Assembly: GCA_905132765.1 (NCBI GenBank)
Contig: CAJHQP010002248.1
Span: 26,531-90,530 of the forward strand
Direction: 5' to 3'
Length of the DNA stretch: 64,000 bases
From: Moricandia arvensis
Taxonomy: Eukaryota > Streptophyta > Magnoliopsida > Brassicales > Brassicaceae
A program made the translations under genes and the position numbers. Numbering within the stretch: the first letter of the stretch is position 1; every line of letters begins with the position of its first letter. Positions 43,601 through 54,551 of the stretch are shown here, piece after piece. The notes beneath the pieces are model-generated. The model did not search any database. It saw only the letters and a program-made list of their open reading frames with translations, and was not told where the DNA came from.

Positions 43601-44745
43601 AAATAATAAGCTGGTAAAAAAATAGAATGGAATCAACCATCATTTTCTTGGCAAGATCCTTGGACTAAAGAATGTGATTTAGAGTCCAAAAGATTATACA
43701 TTTACAAAAGCTAGCTAATCGATTTTCAGACTCGTTTGCTGACCCAAAGAAAATGACTAAGTCATATATACCAGCTTGTAATGCACCAATACGTATTGAA
43801 GTCCAAGAGGGACATAATAAAGTTGCTACAAGAGTCTAGACAACGTTTGAAACATTGTATACCAATATGTTCCAAAGATAAGAGTCCTCAGAAACAAAAG
43901 AAAGGTGCATAAAATGAAAACAAATCTGAGGTCGAGGAAACCATAGATATGGACATAAGTCCAGTCGGCTCTAAGGTACCAAACACTAAGGCTTGGGATG
44001 CCACGCTTCAGGATACTAATGGTCCTGATAATAACGAGATTGTAATCGATTATATCATGTCTGGAATACATTGGCACAGAAAAAAATGTCGACATAGATG
44101 ATTTATTTGCATACAAGATAGCACTTGAACTTTTGGAAATAAATGAGGATCATCAACCCACGTCAATAATAGAGTGCACTCGCAGATCAGATTGGCTTTA
44201 ATGAAAAGAAGCTATAGACGTAGAGGTAAACTCTTTAAGGAAGATAAATGTATTTTATCCAATAAATAAGGACACCTTATGATGTTAAACCAGTGGATAT
44301 AAATGGGTCTTTGTGAGGGAAAGAAATCGTGAGATATAAAGCCCATATTGTTGTACAAGTATTCTCACAAGAGATCAGTAATAGATTAGGAGGAGACATA
44401 CTCCCATGTGGTGGACGCTACTACATTTCAATTTTAATAAGTCTGGCCATAACAGAGAAATTAGATTTGCAGCTAATGAATGTAATAACTGTATATTTAT
44501 ATGGTCCACTAGATAATGAGATATATATGAAAGTAGTAGAAGGTATTGAGCTCAAAGATAAGAAAAAAATTCTCAAAGAACATCATTGTATAAAGCTGAA
44601 CAAATCTAGTTATGGACTAAAACAAAACGGCTACATGTGGTACAATAGGTTAAGTAAATACTTAGTAAAAGAAGAATATAAGAATGACCCAATCAGTCCA
44701 TGTATTTTCATAAAAGAAATTCGACAACTTAATTTTATTTTATAC
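43600..44745 (+). pseudogene. copia reverse transcriptase remnant (RVT_2)
   Basis: An initial poor stretch (about 44170-44330, with YKWVFVRERN) is followed by an open piece at 44329-44745. It reads RYKAHIVVQVFSQE, then MNVITVYLYGPLDNEIYMK and KLNKSSYGLKQNGYMWYNRL, matching the RVT_2 core before the YVDD box. The YVDD motif and RNase H are deleted. It is inactive. Confidence 0.8.
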
Positions 44746-45277
44746 TGACCAGCCCAAAGAGAGGTTAATTGGTTTTGTTGATGTAGGTTATCTATTAGAT
44801 CTTAGACATGTTATGCAATATATTGGCAATCCATGAAACAAACCATCGCAGCCACATCAGCCAAAATTCGTGTGTGTGTTTGGTTGAGAGTATAGAATGG
44901 TCGACAGGATGACCAATCACATCTGCTCAGAGTATAAGATGGTCGACGACAAAAAATACATCCGTGTGGACTGTAGGATTTTCGTGGGCGTAGAAGAGCC
45001 TACCATCATGTGCAAGTTACAAAAGTCTGAAGAGGTCCGAGTGGTACAAGTTTGTTCAAGTCACTCCAACATCAACATTCAAGAAGTTAATACATCATAT
45101 TGGAATACGTAGGCTTAATGACCTTCAGTGAGGTCCAAATCAGGGGGAGTAATGTGTGTTGTACTCTTTTTCCTTCACCATGGTTTTTTCCCAATTGGAT
45201 TTTTTGGGGTAAAAAATTTAATGAGTCAACATTAAGCACATTACAAGCTCTACACGGTTATAGCATCCAATGGGAAG

Positions 45278-45571
45278 TGTTATGAACCAGATTGAAGATG
45301 GCCCACAACCGAACTAACCATAAACTTACTGCATAGAGGTTTACTAAACCTAGATCATATAGGTTTAGGGTAAGGTGGCTAGGGAAGCATTTTCCATATT
45401 GATTTTGGATATTTTCTTTTTTTCTAGTTGCAATAGGATTTGTACTCTTTTCGTTTATCTATATAACGGTCTATAGTAATCTCTATTTAAAGAGAATCCC
45501 TTGTACTTTATGAATAACACAATTCAAAACAATATACGAATTCCCTCTTCTTTTCTCTAAATTTTACAACA
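45278..45571 (+). repeat. 3' LTR of the copia element
   Basis: The LTR is 294 bp, TGTTATGAAC to TTTTACAACA, partner of 39440-39730. It is preceded by CCAATGGGAAG, the probable purine tract. The AATCAGGGGGAG block typical of copia 3' regions lies at about 45136. Confidence 0.9.
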
Positions 45572-45577
45572 ATTGTA

Positions 45578-46524
45578 TTTTTTTTGTCGACTTTATCATT
45601 TCATTAAGCCCAAGATAATTTACAAGAGTACAATTTTTCCTTCACGTATTTCACACTAGAAACACGTGTACGATTTACACAAAAGGTTGGGACACGTGTT
45701 AAAAAAAGGTCATGCAGTCTTGAGAAACTAGCTCCGCCGATGATGTTCCTGCCCTTCTCACCGTTGTGCTCTTCCGATCAACGACGCAGCTTGAAACTTC
45801 CTTTCTTCAACAACTTCATCCACTAATAACTTGTACTCCTGAGCAGTGGCGGCCCTGAGGAGAAGCATTACAAGCACCAGCTTCCGGCCCTTAAAATTTT
45901 TTTACATAAATCAGCCTTTTTAAAAAAAATTTGTCTACAAAATTTATATAATTAGCCAATTTTTTAAAAATTGCTTGTAGTCTATTGTATCTCAGGACCG
46001 GTACTGCTCCTGAGATTATCACTTCCGCCTTCACCGTGTTCTTGAAACAAAGACCCCAACAAACACCAAATAATTATATCTGGGAAATCTCAATCGATTT
46101 AGAGTAGATTTTATATTGGACCATCTCAAGAGATGCCAAATTTTACTAAATCTCTCAGCCATCGATCAAGATGAAACCAACTACTCAACCTTCCTTTACA
46201 TCTGAGAGACTAACTCCAAAAAACATTGAAAGGAGGTAGATTTAGACTCATAGAAAAGGAGATTAAAGTTGATTGGAGAAGTGAAGAACTCTGCTTCAAT
46301 TGCTCGGAATAGAAATATGTTGCGGAAGGGGCAAAACTCGCCACAGCGAAAAACTGAAGTCGGCTAAACCGAAAAGAGAATCGATCTAATGATCGAACAC
46401 TATTTTACACACCAAAAAACTCTGACCTTATAGATCAGAACAACAAAAGAAAAGCTTGATTCTCATCTCTCCCCGTGAAAGATATTTGAGAGAGAACGGG
46501 GAAGGAGAGAGAAAAAGCTTTTCA
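45578..46524 (-). mobile_element. Poly-A retroposon (non-LTR, possibly Sadhu-like or truncated LINE)
   Basis: The minus strand ends in a run of A (T run at 45578-45585). The block is flanked by a 12-base near-perfect duplication ACAACAATTGTA/ACAACAATTGCA (45566-45577 and 46525-46536). Excluding the hAT MITE inside it, the element is about 780 bp. It starts with a CT-rich AAAAGCTTTTTCTCTCTCC. No reverse transcriptase frame was found; a short ATG frame reads MAERFSKIWHLLRWSN and may be a LINE gag start. The left duplication overlaps the end of the copia LTR, so it inserted after the copia element. Sadhu-type identity is a guess from size and structure. Confidence 0.65.
45845..46006. mobile_element. 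hAT-type MITE inside the retroposon
   Basis: 162 bp with ends CAGTGGCGGCCCTGAGG and CAGTACCGGTCCTGAGA (right end reversed). It is flanked by the 8-bp duplication CTCCTGAG (45837-45844 and 46007-46014). The 8-bp duplication and CAGTG tip are diagnostic of hAT elements. Confidence 0.88.
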
Positions 46525-46594
46525 ACAACAATTGCAATATTGCATATTTGGTCAAAACAAATATTTTTGGTACCTATCAGATTGGTTTGGTTTT

Positions 46595-46751
46595 CGACTT
46601 TTGGTTAATAAATAATTTGTTTAGCAGAATGCATGGTGATTTCAAACTTAGATGTTACACATTTTTTATATGATTCGACTTTTGGTTAATAAATAATTTG
46701 TTTAGCAGAATGCATGGTGATTTCAAACTTAGATGTTACACATTTTTTATA
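46595..46751. repeat. 81-bp tandem duplication, second copy split by a MULE
   Basis: The unit starting CGACTTTTGGTTAATAAATA occurs at 46595-46675 and again from 46676. The second copy stops at 46751, where the 1.4 kb fold-back element begins, and its last bases (TGATT) continue at 48166. The copies are identical over the compared length. Confidence 0.9.
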
Positions 46752-48154
46752 GGGAAAATCGCATAAAAAACCTTGAAAGTGGCACTCACTGACACTTTAA
46801 ACCTTGAACTTTTTCGACTATCACTTTAAACCTTCTAAGTGGCAATTGTATCACAATAAACCTTCAACTTGGCTAACTTGTACATCAAGTAAAAAGTTGA
46901 CCTGTTGTACAGGTAAAAGTGATGAGGTGTCGGTTTTTTTCGAAAATAATTATTATTTAATTAATAAAATAAATAAAAATTAAATAAAAAATCAGAAAAT
47001 TAAATAAAAATCAGATAAAAAATCATAAAAAAATAAATAAAATTTTAAAGTAAATTAAAAATCATAAAATCAAAAATCAAAAAATTAATTAATAAAATAA
47101 ATAAAAATTAAATAAAAATTAGAAAATTAAATAAAAATAAGATAATTAAAATAAAAATAAAATTTTAAAATAAATTAAAAATCATAAAATAAGAAAAATA
47201 TTTCAAAAAATCAAAAATAAATTAAAATACAAAAAATAAAAATAAAATAAAATCATTAACAATGATTTTTTTACATATCTCTAATGATAGTTTCATCGTT
47301 GACCTATCGATTGTTTCAAGCAGTTGACAATAACAATTTTAAATATATCACTGATGATTATAGTGGTTTCTGAGATAACCATTAACAATGACGTTTTGAC
47401 TTATCTCTAACGATTGTTTTCGACATCATCATTAAAAATGATGGTAGATATGTCAATAACGATATTTTAGATAACCATCATTTCAAACAGTAGATATATC
47501 AAGGATGAAATTATCTTTAGAGATAAGTCAACGATGAAACTATCGTTAGGAATATGTCAAAACGTCATTGATAATGATTATGTGAGAAACCACTATCGTC
47601 ATTAGTGATATGTTTGAAATTGTTATTGTTAAAGATGATATATTTGTTTGTTTTTTAAACTAATCTTGTAATTTTTTTGATTTTTTGAAATATTTTTCTA
47701 ATTTTATGATTTTTAATTTTAGTTTAAAATTTTATTTTTATTTTATTTATCTGGTTTTTTATTTAATTTTCTGATTTTTTATTTATTTTTATTTATTTTA
47801 TTAATTATTTTTTTATTTTGTGAATTTTGTTTTTGATTTTATGATTTTTAATTTACTTTTAAAATTTTATTTATTTTTTTCTGATTTTTTATCTGATTTT
47901 TATTTAATTTTCTGATTTTTTATTTAATTTTTATTTATTTTATTAATTAAATGATAATTATTTTCGAAAAAACTGACACCTCATCACTTTTACCTGTACA
48001 ACAAGTCAACTTTTTACTTGATGTACAAGTTAGCCAATTTGAAGGTTTATTGTGATACAATTGCCACTTAGAAGGTTTAAAGTGATAGTCGAAAAAATTC
48101 AAGGTTTAAAGTGTCATTGAGTGCCACTTTCAAGGTTTTTTATGCGATTTTCCC
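46752..48154. mobile_element. 1.4 kb fold-back Mutator-type (MULE) element without coding capacity
   Basis: It starts GGGAAAATCGCATAAAAAAC and ends with the inverse. It is flanked by an 11-bp duplication CATTTTTTATA (46741-46751 and 48155-48165). The terminal inverted repeats extend at least about 200 bases with high identity (for example GACACTTTAAACCTTGAA and AGTAAAAAGTTGAC in both arms). They continue as very AT-rich complementary sequence, roughly 46950-47250 and 47650-47950. The centre (47270-47640) again contains inverted pairs such as TAGTTTCATCGTTGAC/GTCAACGATGAAACTA. Nearly the whole element can fold into one hairpin. Long terminal repeats and the duplication length fit a TIR-MULE. 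Confidence 0.88.
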
Positions 48155-48420
48155 CATTTTTTATATGATTAGTTCCTTTCGTTTTATGGCCCGAGCTTGT
48201 TAAATTCCATGACACGTGCTTGTTCAAAATTTAATGTCGGTACATTTACTTATTTCCAAAATATATGTAAATAGACAAATCAAAATATTCATTATCTTAC
48301 AATTGGTAAGTTCGTGGCCATTTTGAACACGCAACATATACACACAACGTATTTCTTCTATTGTTATTGTAAGTATCTCGAAAAAGTGTACAATATGAAT
48401 ATGAATACCAAGTTTAACAT

Positions 48421-49153
48421 TAGGGGTGCGCATTTCAGTTATTTTATCGGTTTGGTTTGGGTTCAATTCAGTTTGGTTAATTTGGTTTTAGAATTTTTTT
48501 TAACTGAAATAAATCATAATTAATTTGGTTTCGATCGACTTTGGTTTTGTTTGTATTTGGTTTTGTCTTGGTTTGATTTAATGGAGTTATCTTAGTTTAG
48601 TTCTTTTAAGAAAAATCATGTTTTAACACATAACGTATGATCATGAGAAATTATCATATTGGTGACAATAAAAAGTGAACTATGTGAACTAAATTCAATA
48701 TAAAAACTATAAAAAAGTTTAGAAGAATACAATCAAACCAAAGTTAACTAAAATAAATAGAAAATATTAAAAACCAATATCGTTAGTAATGTATCTTAAA
48801 AATAAAATATGTAAACTAAATCCAACATAAAACTGAAACAAAAACTTTTAAAAACCACAAAAGGTTTATAAGAACACAATCAAACTAAAGTTCACTAAAG
48901 TAAATATAAATTAAAAAAAAAACAAAATAATGACTTTAGACTTAGGATTTTAGTATATTGTATATTGCTAGTATGTTTAATTCAAATAAAAACAAAAACA
49001 CATTGGTTTTTTGGTTTTAAATTGACCCAGAGCGTTCGGGTTGGGAAAATTATAAACCCGACTATTTGATAATAGATTTTGGTTTGGTTTGGATCGATTT
49101 CGATTCGGTTGGTTCGGTTTGACTCGGTTCGATTTGGTTTTTGCCCACCCCTA
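48421..49153. mobile_element. 733-bp MULE-type MITE with GGTTTGG-rich ends
   Basis: Ends TAGGGGTGCGCA and TAGGGGTGGGCA (right end reversed) are flanked by a 9-bp duplication GTTTAACAT (48412-48420 and 49154-49162). Both subterminal regions are rich in GGTTTGG/TCGGTTT repeats; the middle is AT-rich and non-coding. The nine-base duplication suggests the Mutator superfamily, although hAT (8 bp) cannot be wholly excluded. Confidence 0.82.
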
Positions 49154-49162
49154 GTTTAACAT

Positions 49163-49594
49163 GCACATGATCTTATGAGTGTGATCTCATAAAAGTAAAG
49201 TATATTAACAATCAAATGTACATTTATAAAGACTAAGAAATTAAAAAAAAAATTAGAAGTTTAATACCTAATTTATTTAAAAGTAATTTATAAAATAGAG
49301 ATAAATACCTTACTTTATATATATATATTTAACAAACGACTGTACATTTATAAAGACTAAGAAACATACTAACTTATGTATGGTTAGAAATTAATAAAGT
49401 AGAGATTAATACCTTGGCATATTATATAATATGTAATTATATTATATAAGGTGTTTTATCAAATACATAAGTTGGGTTATAAGATGGTTAATATGATTTT
49501 AAATATAAAGTTATTAACTTTATTTTTTTTTTGAATCAACAAAACACCATTGACGCCTGCATATTGTTTTGAATTAGATTTTAAAATACGTTTA
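49163..49594. other. AT-rich spacer
   Basis: No gene or bounded element was seen. It contains a TATATATATATT stretch (49315-49330) and two similar phrases around GTACATTTATAAAGACTAAG (49217 and 49343). Confidence 0.5.
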
Positions 49595-50148
49595 GAGCAT
49601 GCGCAGCAATAAGCTCTCATGCAGTACCTCATCATAAAAAATAATACAATAATGATTTATAATTATAAATTTATTTCTTGTAACAAAAAAACTAGATTCT
49701 TTGTGAAGAAGTGAGAAGGAAAGCTAAAGAAACTCTACGTTCATACACATGTCACCATAGGAATGGTTAAAGTCTTTCTAATTAACTTACATACACCTTG
49801 ATTTTAAATAGTAAATCATTTGTTTATATGTTTATATTTTTTATTTTTTTACTCTTTAGAAATCATAAAATAAAATTATCTTTCTATCAAGTACCATTAT
49901 GCATATTAAAATTATATATAAATATTAATTTATAATTTAAATAAAAAACCATTTATAGTTTATTATTAATAATTGTAGACATTAATCTATAATGCTAAAT
50001 TCGTAAGTTTAGTTATAAAACATAATAGTAAAAAAAAATTGGTATTTAAATGATATTTTAAAGAAAATCAAAATATGAATATTTTGCTCTATAAAAAGCT
50101 ATTGTCTTCATTTTATTATACACCAAACTTTCATATTTCTATGCTTTC

Positions 50149-51123
50149 ATGGCTTCAAACCAACCATTTGTATTCTCTTCAAATTTCACAGATCTTCTCA
50201 ATGATCAACAAGAACAAAATTCTTCAAATCCTTCTTTTGTTTCAAACTCTTTCCAAATGAATTTCTCAGAATTTTCACAACATAGCACCCAATATAGTAA
50301 TATGGGTGTAGAACGTGATGATCCAAACCAAGTTCAGACCACAACTACTAATACTCAAAGAGAAACAAGACGCAAATGGAATCCGGCTGAAGACGTCGTT
50401 CTCATTAGTGCATGGCTTAACACTAGCAAGGATCCTATTGTGGGTAATGAACAAAAAGCTGATGTTTTTTGGAAACGTATTGCTGCATATTATTCAAGAA
50501 GTCCTGCAGTAGCAAATATGTCAAAGAGACCATGGAACAATTGCAAGCAGAGATGGCAAAAAATAAATGACAGTGTATGCAAGTTTGTTGGATGTATGAT
50601 CAAGCTTTGAGTCAACGAACTAGCGGCCAATCTGAAGACGACGTTATTCAAGTAGCATACCAATTCTACTACAATGATTATAATATTAACTTCAGCCTCG
50701 AGCATGCATGGCGGGAGCTTCGACATGATCAAAAATGGTGTAGCTCTTACATCTCCCAAAGCTCACAAGGTAATGCAAGCTCAAAAAGAACAAAGGTAAA
50801 TGAAGGTGGCACATATTCTTCAAGTTCTAATCCAGAGAGTCCTCTACATCCAGATGTGGAGGAGCAAGCTATGCATCGTCCTCTTGGTGTGAAATCATCA
50901 AAACGCAAAGGAAAAAAAAATTGCTAATAAGACAATGTCATTAGAAGAAAAGGAGGCCAGTTCACGTTCAAGACTTGAAACCTTGTGGGAGCTAAAAGAA
51001 AAAGACATAGCAGAACACAACAAACTATCGAAGATGGAACTTCTTAGTCGTCTTCTTGCAAAAACTGAACTTACAGGAAAAGAAGAAGCTTTGAAAAACA
51101 AACTCATTGATGAGATGCTTTAA
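50149..51123 (+). pseudogene. Harbinger ORF1, Myb/SANT-like (trihelix) DNA-binding protein
   Basis: The start MASNQPFVFSSNFTDLLNDQ is followed by a Ser/Gln/Asn-rich linker. The Myb/SANT-like domain is at about residues 75-140 (RRKWNPAEDVVLISAWLNTS, WKRIAAYYS, CKQRWQKINDSVCKFVG). A frameshift at about 50590 moves the frame to 50577-50927 (FSLEHAWRELRHDQKW). A second, at the A-run near 50911, moves it to the C-terminal coiled coil (MSLEEKEASSRSRLETLWEL). In this superfamily ORF1 partners the transposase for nuclear import and end binding. ORFs of this kind are often annotated as glutathione S-transferase T3-like in plants. Confidence 0.85.
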
Positions 51124-51829
51124 TATTTATGACTTTCTTGTTGTCTAAGTTACCTTATTTGTAGTATCTAAATTTCAATGTACGTTCGGTTTATTGACAT
51201 GAAGTAAGATTTAAGTTTAATACAGATTCAGCTAATGCATACCCATGAACTAAGCTAAATTTAGTTTAACATAATTCAACTTTAATATTGACATAAACAA
51301 CTAAATTCCTACCCATGAAGTAAGCTAAATTTAGTTTAATCTAATTCAGCTTTAATATTGACGTTAACTAAGCTAAATACTTATCCATGAACTAAGCTAA
51401 AATCAGTTTGATGTGATTCAGCTTTAATATTGACGTGAAGTAACCAAATTCAGCTTTGCCAGTAAGGAATCCTGTAAAAAAATCTCTGTAAATTATCAAA
51501 TCAACTAAAGAATCGAATATATTCTTTTGGAATATATTCCAAAAGAATCTCTGTAAAAGAAACATCAAATCGTTGTAAACATAGAAATAAATTCAAAAAG
51601 AATATATTCTAAAGGAATATGTGCACATTATTGAAAAGTAACAGCAAATAATTTAACTCAAGTTTTCAAACAATAAAGGTATACATTTGTTTCATTTCTT
51701 CTAAATTTCTCACTTTGGTTCTCTCCTCTCTTCAAAACATCATCACGTTTAAACAAAAAAAGTCTTTACGTTTCTTTGTTATTTCTGTTAAAAATAACGT
51801 CTTCTCTACGTAATCCATTCATCTCTCCA

Positions 51830-53125
51830 ATGGATGAAGAATTTGATAAAGCTTTTGATAAAGAATATGAGAGTGTTTTTGATGAGTGGTTGGATGATCA
51901 TGAGCAACTTCAAGAGGTGGCAAGTAATTCAAAGCAAACTACCTGACGAGCTTACATTGAAAGTGGTCGCAAGGAAGGACACACCCGCTTATGGAATGAT
52001 TATTTTAGTGAAGAAGCAATCTATTCATGTGCTCATTTTCGTCGGCGATTTAGAATGAACAAACCGTTGTTCATTCATATTGTTGATCGCCTCTCAAACG
52101 AAATAGAATACTTTCAACAAAAAAAAGATGCAGCCGGAAAATTAGGTTTCTCCGCACTACAAAAATGCACTGCAGCCATACGTATGATGGCATATGGTTG
52201 TGCAGGGGATGCAGTGGATGAGTATCTTCGGATGGGTGAAAGCACTGCAAGATTATGTTTGGAAAAAATTGTAGATGGAGTTATATATTTATTTGAAGAT
52301 GTCTATCTCAGAAGGCCTACACCGGACGATCTCTAAAGATTACTCAACATCGGAGAGATGCGTGGATTTCCAGGCATGATGGGAAGCATTGATTGTATGC
52401 ATTGGGAGTGGAAGAATTGTCCCACCGCATGGAAAGGACAATATTCACGCGGGAGTGAAAAACCAACAATAGTTTTGGAGGCTGTTGCTTCACATGATCT
52501 TTGGATTTGACATGCTTTTTTCGGTCTACCAGGTACACTTAATGATATCAATGTTCTTGACCGTTCACCTGTTTTTGATGACATTTTACAAGGTCAAGCT
52601 CCAAAAGTGAATTATCTTGTCAATGGGCGTCATTACAAAATGGGTTACTATCTCACCGATGGAATATACCCACCTTGGGCCACATTTATCCAGTCCATCC
52701 GGCTCCCTCAAGATCCTAAAGCGTCATTATTTGCTCAACGTCAAGAAGCTGTTCGTAAGGACGTCGAGCGTGCGTTTGGGGTCTTACAAGCTCGATTTGC
52801 CATTATAAGAAATCGAGCTCTTTTGTGGGATAAGAAGAAAATAGGAAAGATCATGAGAGCATGTATCATATTGCACAATATGATCATTGAAGATGAACGA
52901 GATAACCACACACAGTATGATGTCTCTCAATTCTTACAAACACACGGTAATGAAAGTGCACAGGTGGATTTTACTTACTCAACGAATCTACCTACTAATT
53001 TGAGCAACATTCTCCAAAATCGTACTCAGCTTCGGGATAGAGGTATACACCACCAATTAAAAGGTGATTTAGTTGAACATATATGGCAAAAGTTTGGAAC
53101 ATCATCAAACGAAGATTGTAGTTGA
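51830..53125 (+). pseudogene. Harbinger transposase (DDE_4 nuclease) with three in-frame stops
   Basis: A single frame of 431 codons, uninterrupted except for TGA at codon 39 (51944-51946), TAA at codon 169 (52334-52336) and TGA at codon 227 (52508-52510). The N-terminal acidic start is MDEEFDKAFDKEYESVFDEW. A helix-turn-helix region follows (LQKCTAAIRMMAYGCAGDAV, GESTARLCL). The first catalytic Asp is in GMMGSIDCMHWEWKNCP, the second in LPGTLNDINVLDRSPVF and the Glu in RKDVERAFGVLQARF, followed by RACIILHNMIIEDE. All three stops can be explained by single C-to-T type transitions. No indel was seen, so the gene died by point mutation. Confidence 0.92.
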
Positions 53126-53624
53126 TTCTTAATCATGTTTTATATATTCAGCATTTTAAGTTTATTTTCCATAATTTTATGATGTGTAATTTTTATGTTT
53201 GATAATTATATTTATGAATATGTGCAACTCTTTATTATTGTTAATGTATTCTATTATTAATACTAATTAAAATTATTAATACTTAAACTATTGTATATTG
53301 GTTAGTAATGATAATATAAATAATCGTAAACATGAATATAGTATATAAATAAATAAATTTAATGATGTAATTTAATATAATTTATATACATTAATAAAAA
53401 AATTATAGTTTAAATATAATTTAAAAGAACTACTTTAACTAAAACTATTCTACAATATCAAACTATAATCAAAAATAATAATATTATATTAGTAAGAATT
53501 TTTAGTGAGTATCTCATCAATGGGGATACAAATTAACATAAGTCTCTCAAATTAAAGAACACAAAAAAATATTAATTTTATATTAATGAGAGATTTAATG
53601 GATCTCTCATCACTAATGATGCTC

Positions 53625-53957
53625 TTAGGTTTGATCTCTATGCTGCAACTATTGTAGCTGGTTATAGCCTTATAGGGTCATGTGCTTGTAGAGTATTCCT
53701 TCGGTGATTTTGAAGTTAGTTTTGACTATTTATTGTCCGGTAAACATTCATCTTGTTCTCATCTCTATTGTCTTTATTCAAAACTAAAGTCTCTAATCGA
53801 TATATAATATTTTGTTACATGGCTTAAACTACATAATTACTCAAAATCATTGTTCGTGATGAAGAAAGAAAAAGCATTCTGGTTCTTCAGTCAAGAGAAA
53901 AAATATGTGCTTAATAATAGTATGTAATGATAATAATTAATAATGATGTTGAGAATA
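53625..53957. other. Spacer between Harbinger and Helitron
   Basis: About 330 bases of AT-rich sequence without recognisable gene or repeat. Confidence 0.5.
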
Positions 53958-54159
53958 TCCCTCTATATATTAAAAGAGAAGTACATTTGACACGTGGCAC
54001 TCACAGAGTCATTCTCAGCCGAAATAAAGAGATTCTATTAGTTGATTTTTTGGAAATTCATTTTTGATTTATTTTTTTCATCGACACAACTAAAAAAGGA
54101 AGCCCTATAAATACTTAACTTATTTTGTATTCTCGGTTGAAAGAACATCCTTTTCCGAA

Positions 54160-54397
54160 TATTACTTGCGCAAGAGTGTAATTAATATTACTTGCGCAAG
54201 AATATTAATTAATACATGTATTTACTACTATCCCTTAATAAAAATACGGTAAATCATATTAATTGGAAGAAAATTAAATGCATATGATATAATTTAAACT
54301 TGCGCAAGTAATCAATATGATTTACCGTATTTTTAGTAAGACTACTTAAGGGATAGTAGTAAATACATGTATTAATTAATATTCTTGCGCAAGTAAT
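54160..54397. repeat. Palindrome cluster (CTTGCGCAAG) and long hairpin in the Helitron 5' part
   Basis: The perfect 10-base palindrome CTTGCGCAAG occurs about four times between 54164 and 54395. A large hairpin has its left arm at 54187-54260 and right arm at 54314-54397. The arms match except for a ten-base insertion (GTAAGACTAC region) on the right. It sits 150-390 bases upstream of the RPA-like start codon. Confidence 0.85.
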
Positions 54398-54551
54398 CAA
54401 TAAAAATTAACTATCTTTACTTAAACGGTTCCATAATTTATTTTATGAATATTTCCTTGGCGTCGTTACAAACCTATACGATTCACTTTATATATATAGA
54501 GGTCAATGTCGAAGGATTAAATCATATCATTCTTATTTTTTTTGTTCTATA

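Larger units (their letters stand above)
39440..45571 (+). mobile_element. Decayed Ty1/copia retrotransposon
   Basis: Complete outline: 5' LTR at 39440-39730, 3' LTR at 45278-45571, target duplication ATTGT at 39435-39439 and 45572-45576. Inside, in order, are a 1.7 kb leader, gag (UBN2 type), an RGG box with CCHC zinc knuckle, pre-integrase and integrase remnants, and a reverse transcriptase remnant just before the end. This is the copia order. The LTRs differ at about three dozen positions by eye, and the pol region has many stops and deletions, so insertion was ancient and the element is dead. Confidence 0.92.
49595..53624 (+). mobile_element. Complete PIF/Harbinger transposon
   Basis: A 4030-bp element has ends GAGCATGCGCAGCAATAAG and GAGCATCATTAGTGATGAG (right end reversed), flanked by TTA (49592-49594 and 53625-53627). 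It carries both genes typical of an autonomous Harbinger: a Myb/SANT-like ORF1 (50149-51123) and a DDE transposase (51830-53125), both plus strand. ORF1 has two frameshifts and the transposase three stops, so it is inactive. MITE 1 (23551-23815) shares its end sequence, suggesting that this type of transposase mobilised it. Confidence 0.92.

Noticed and set aside
46752..48154. Fold-back element as a microRNA precursor
   Set aside because: Far too long, with defined transposon ends and an 11-bp target duplication; no mature miRNA can be chosen from sequence alone.
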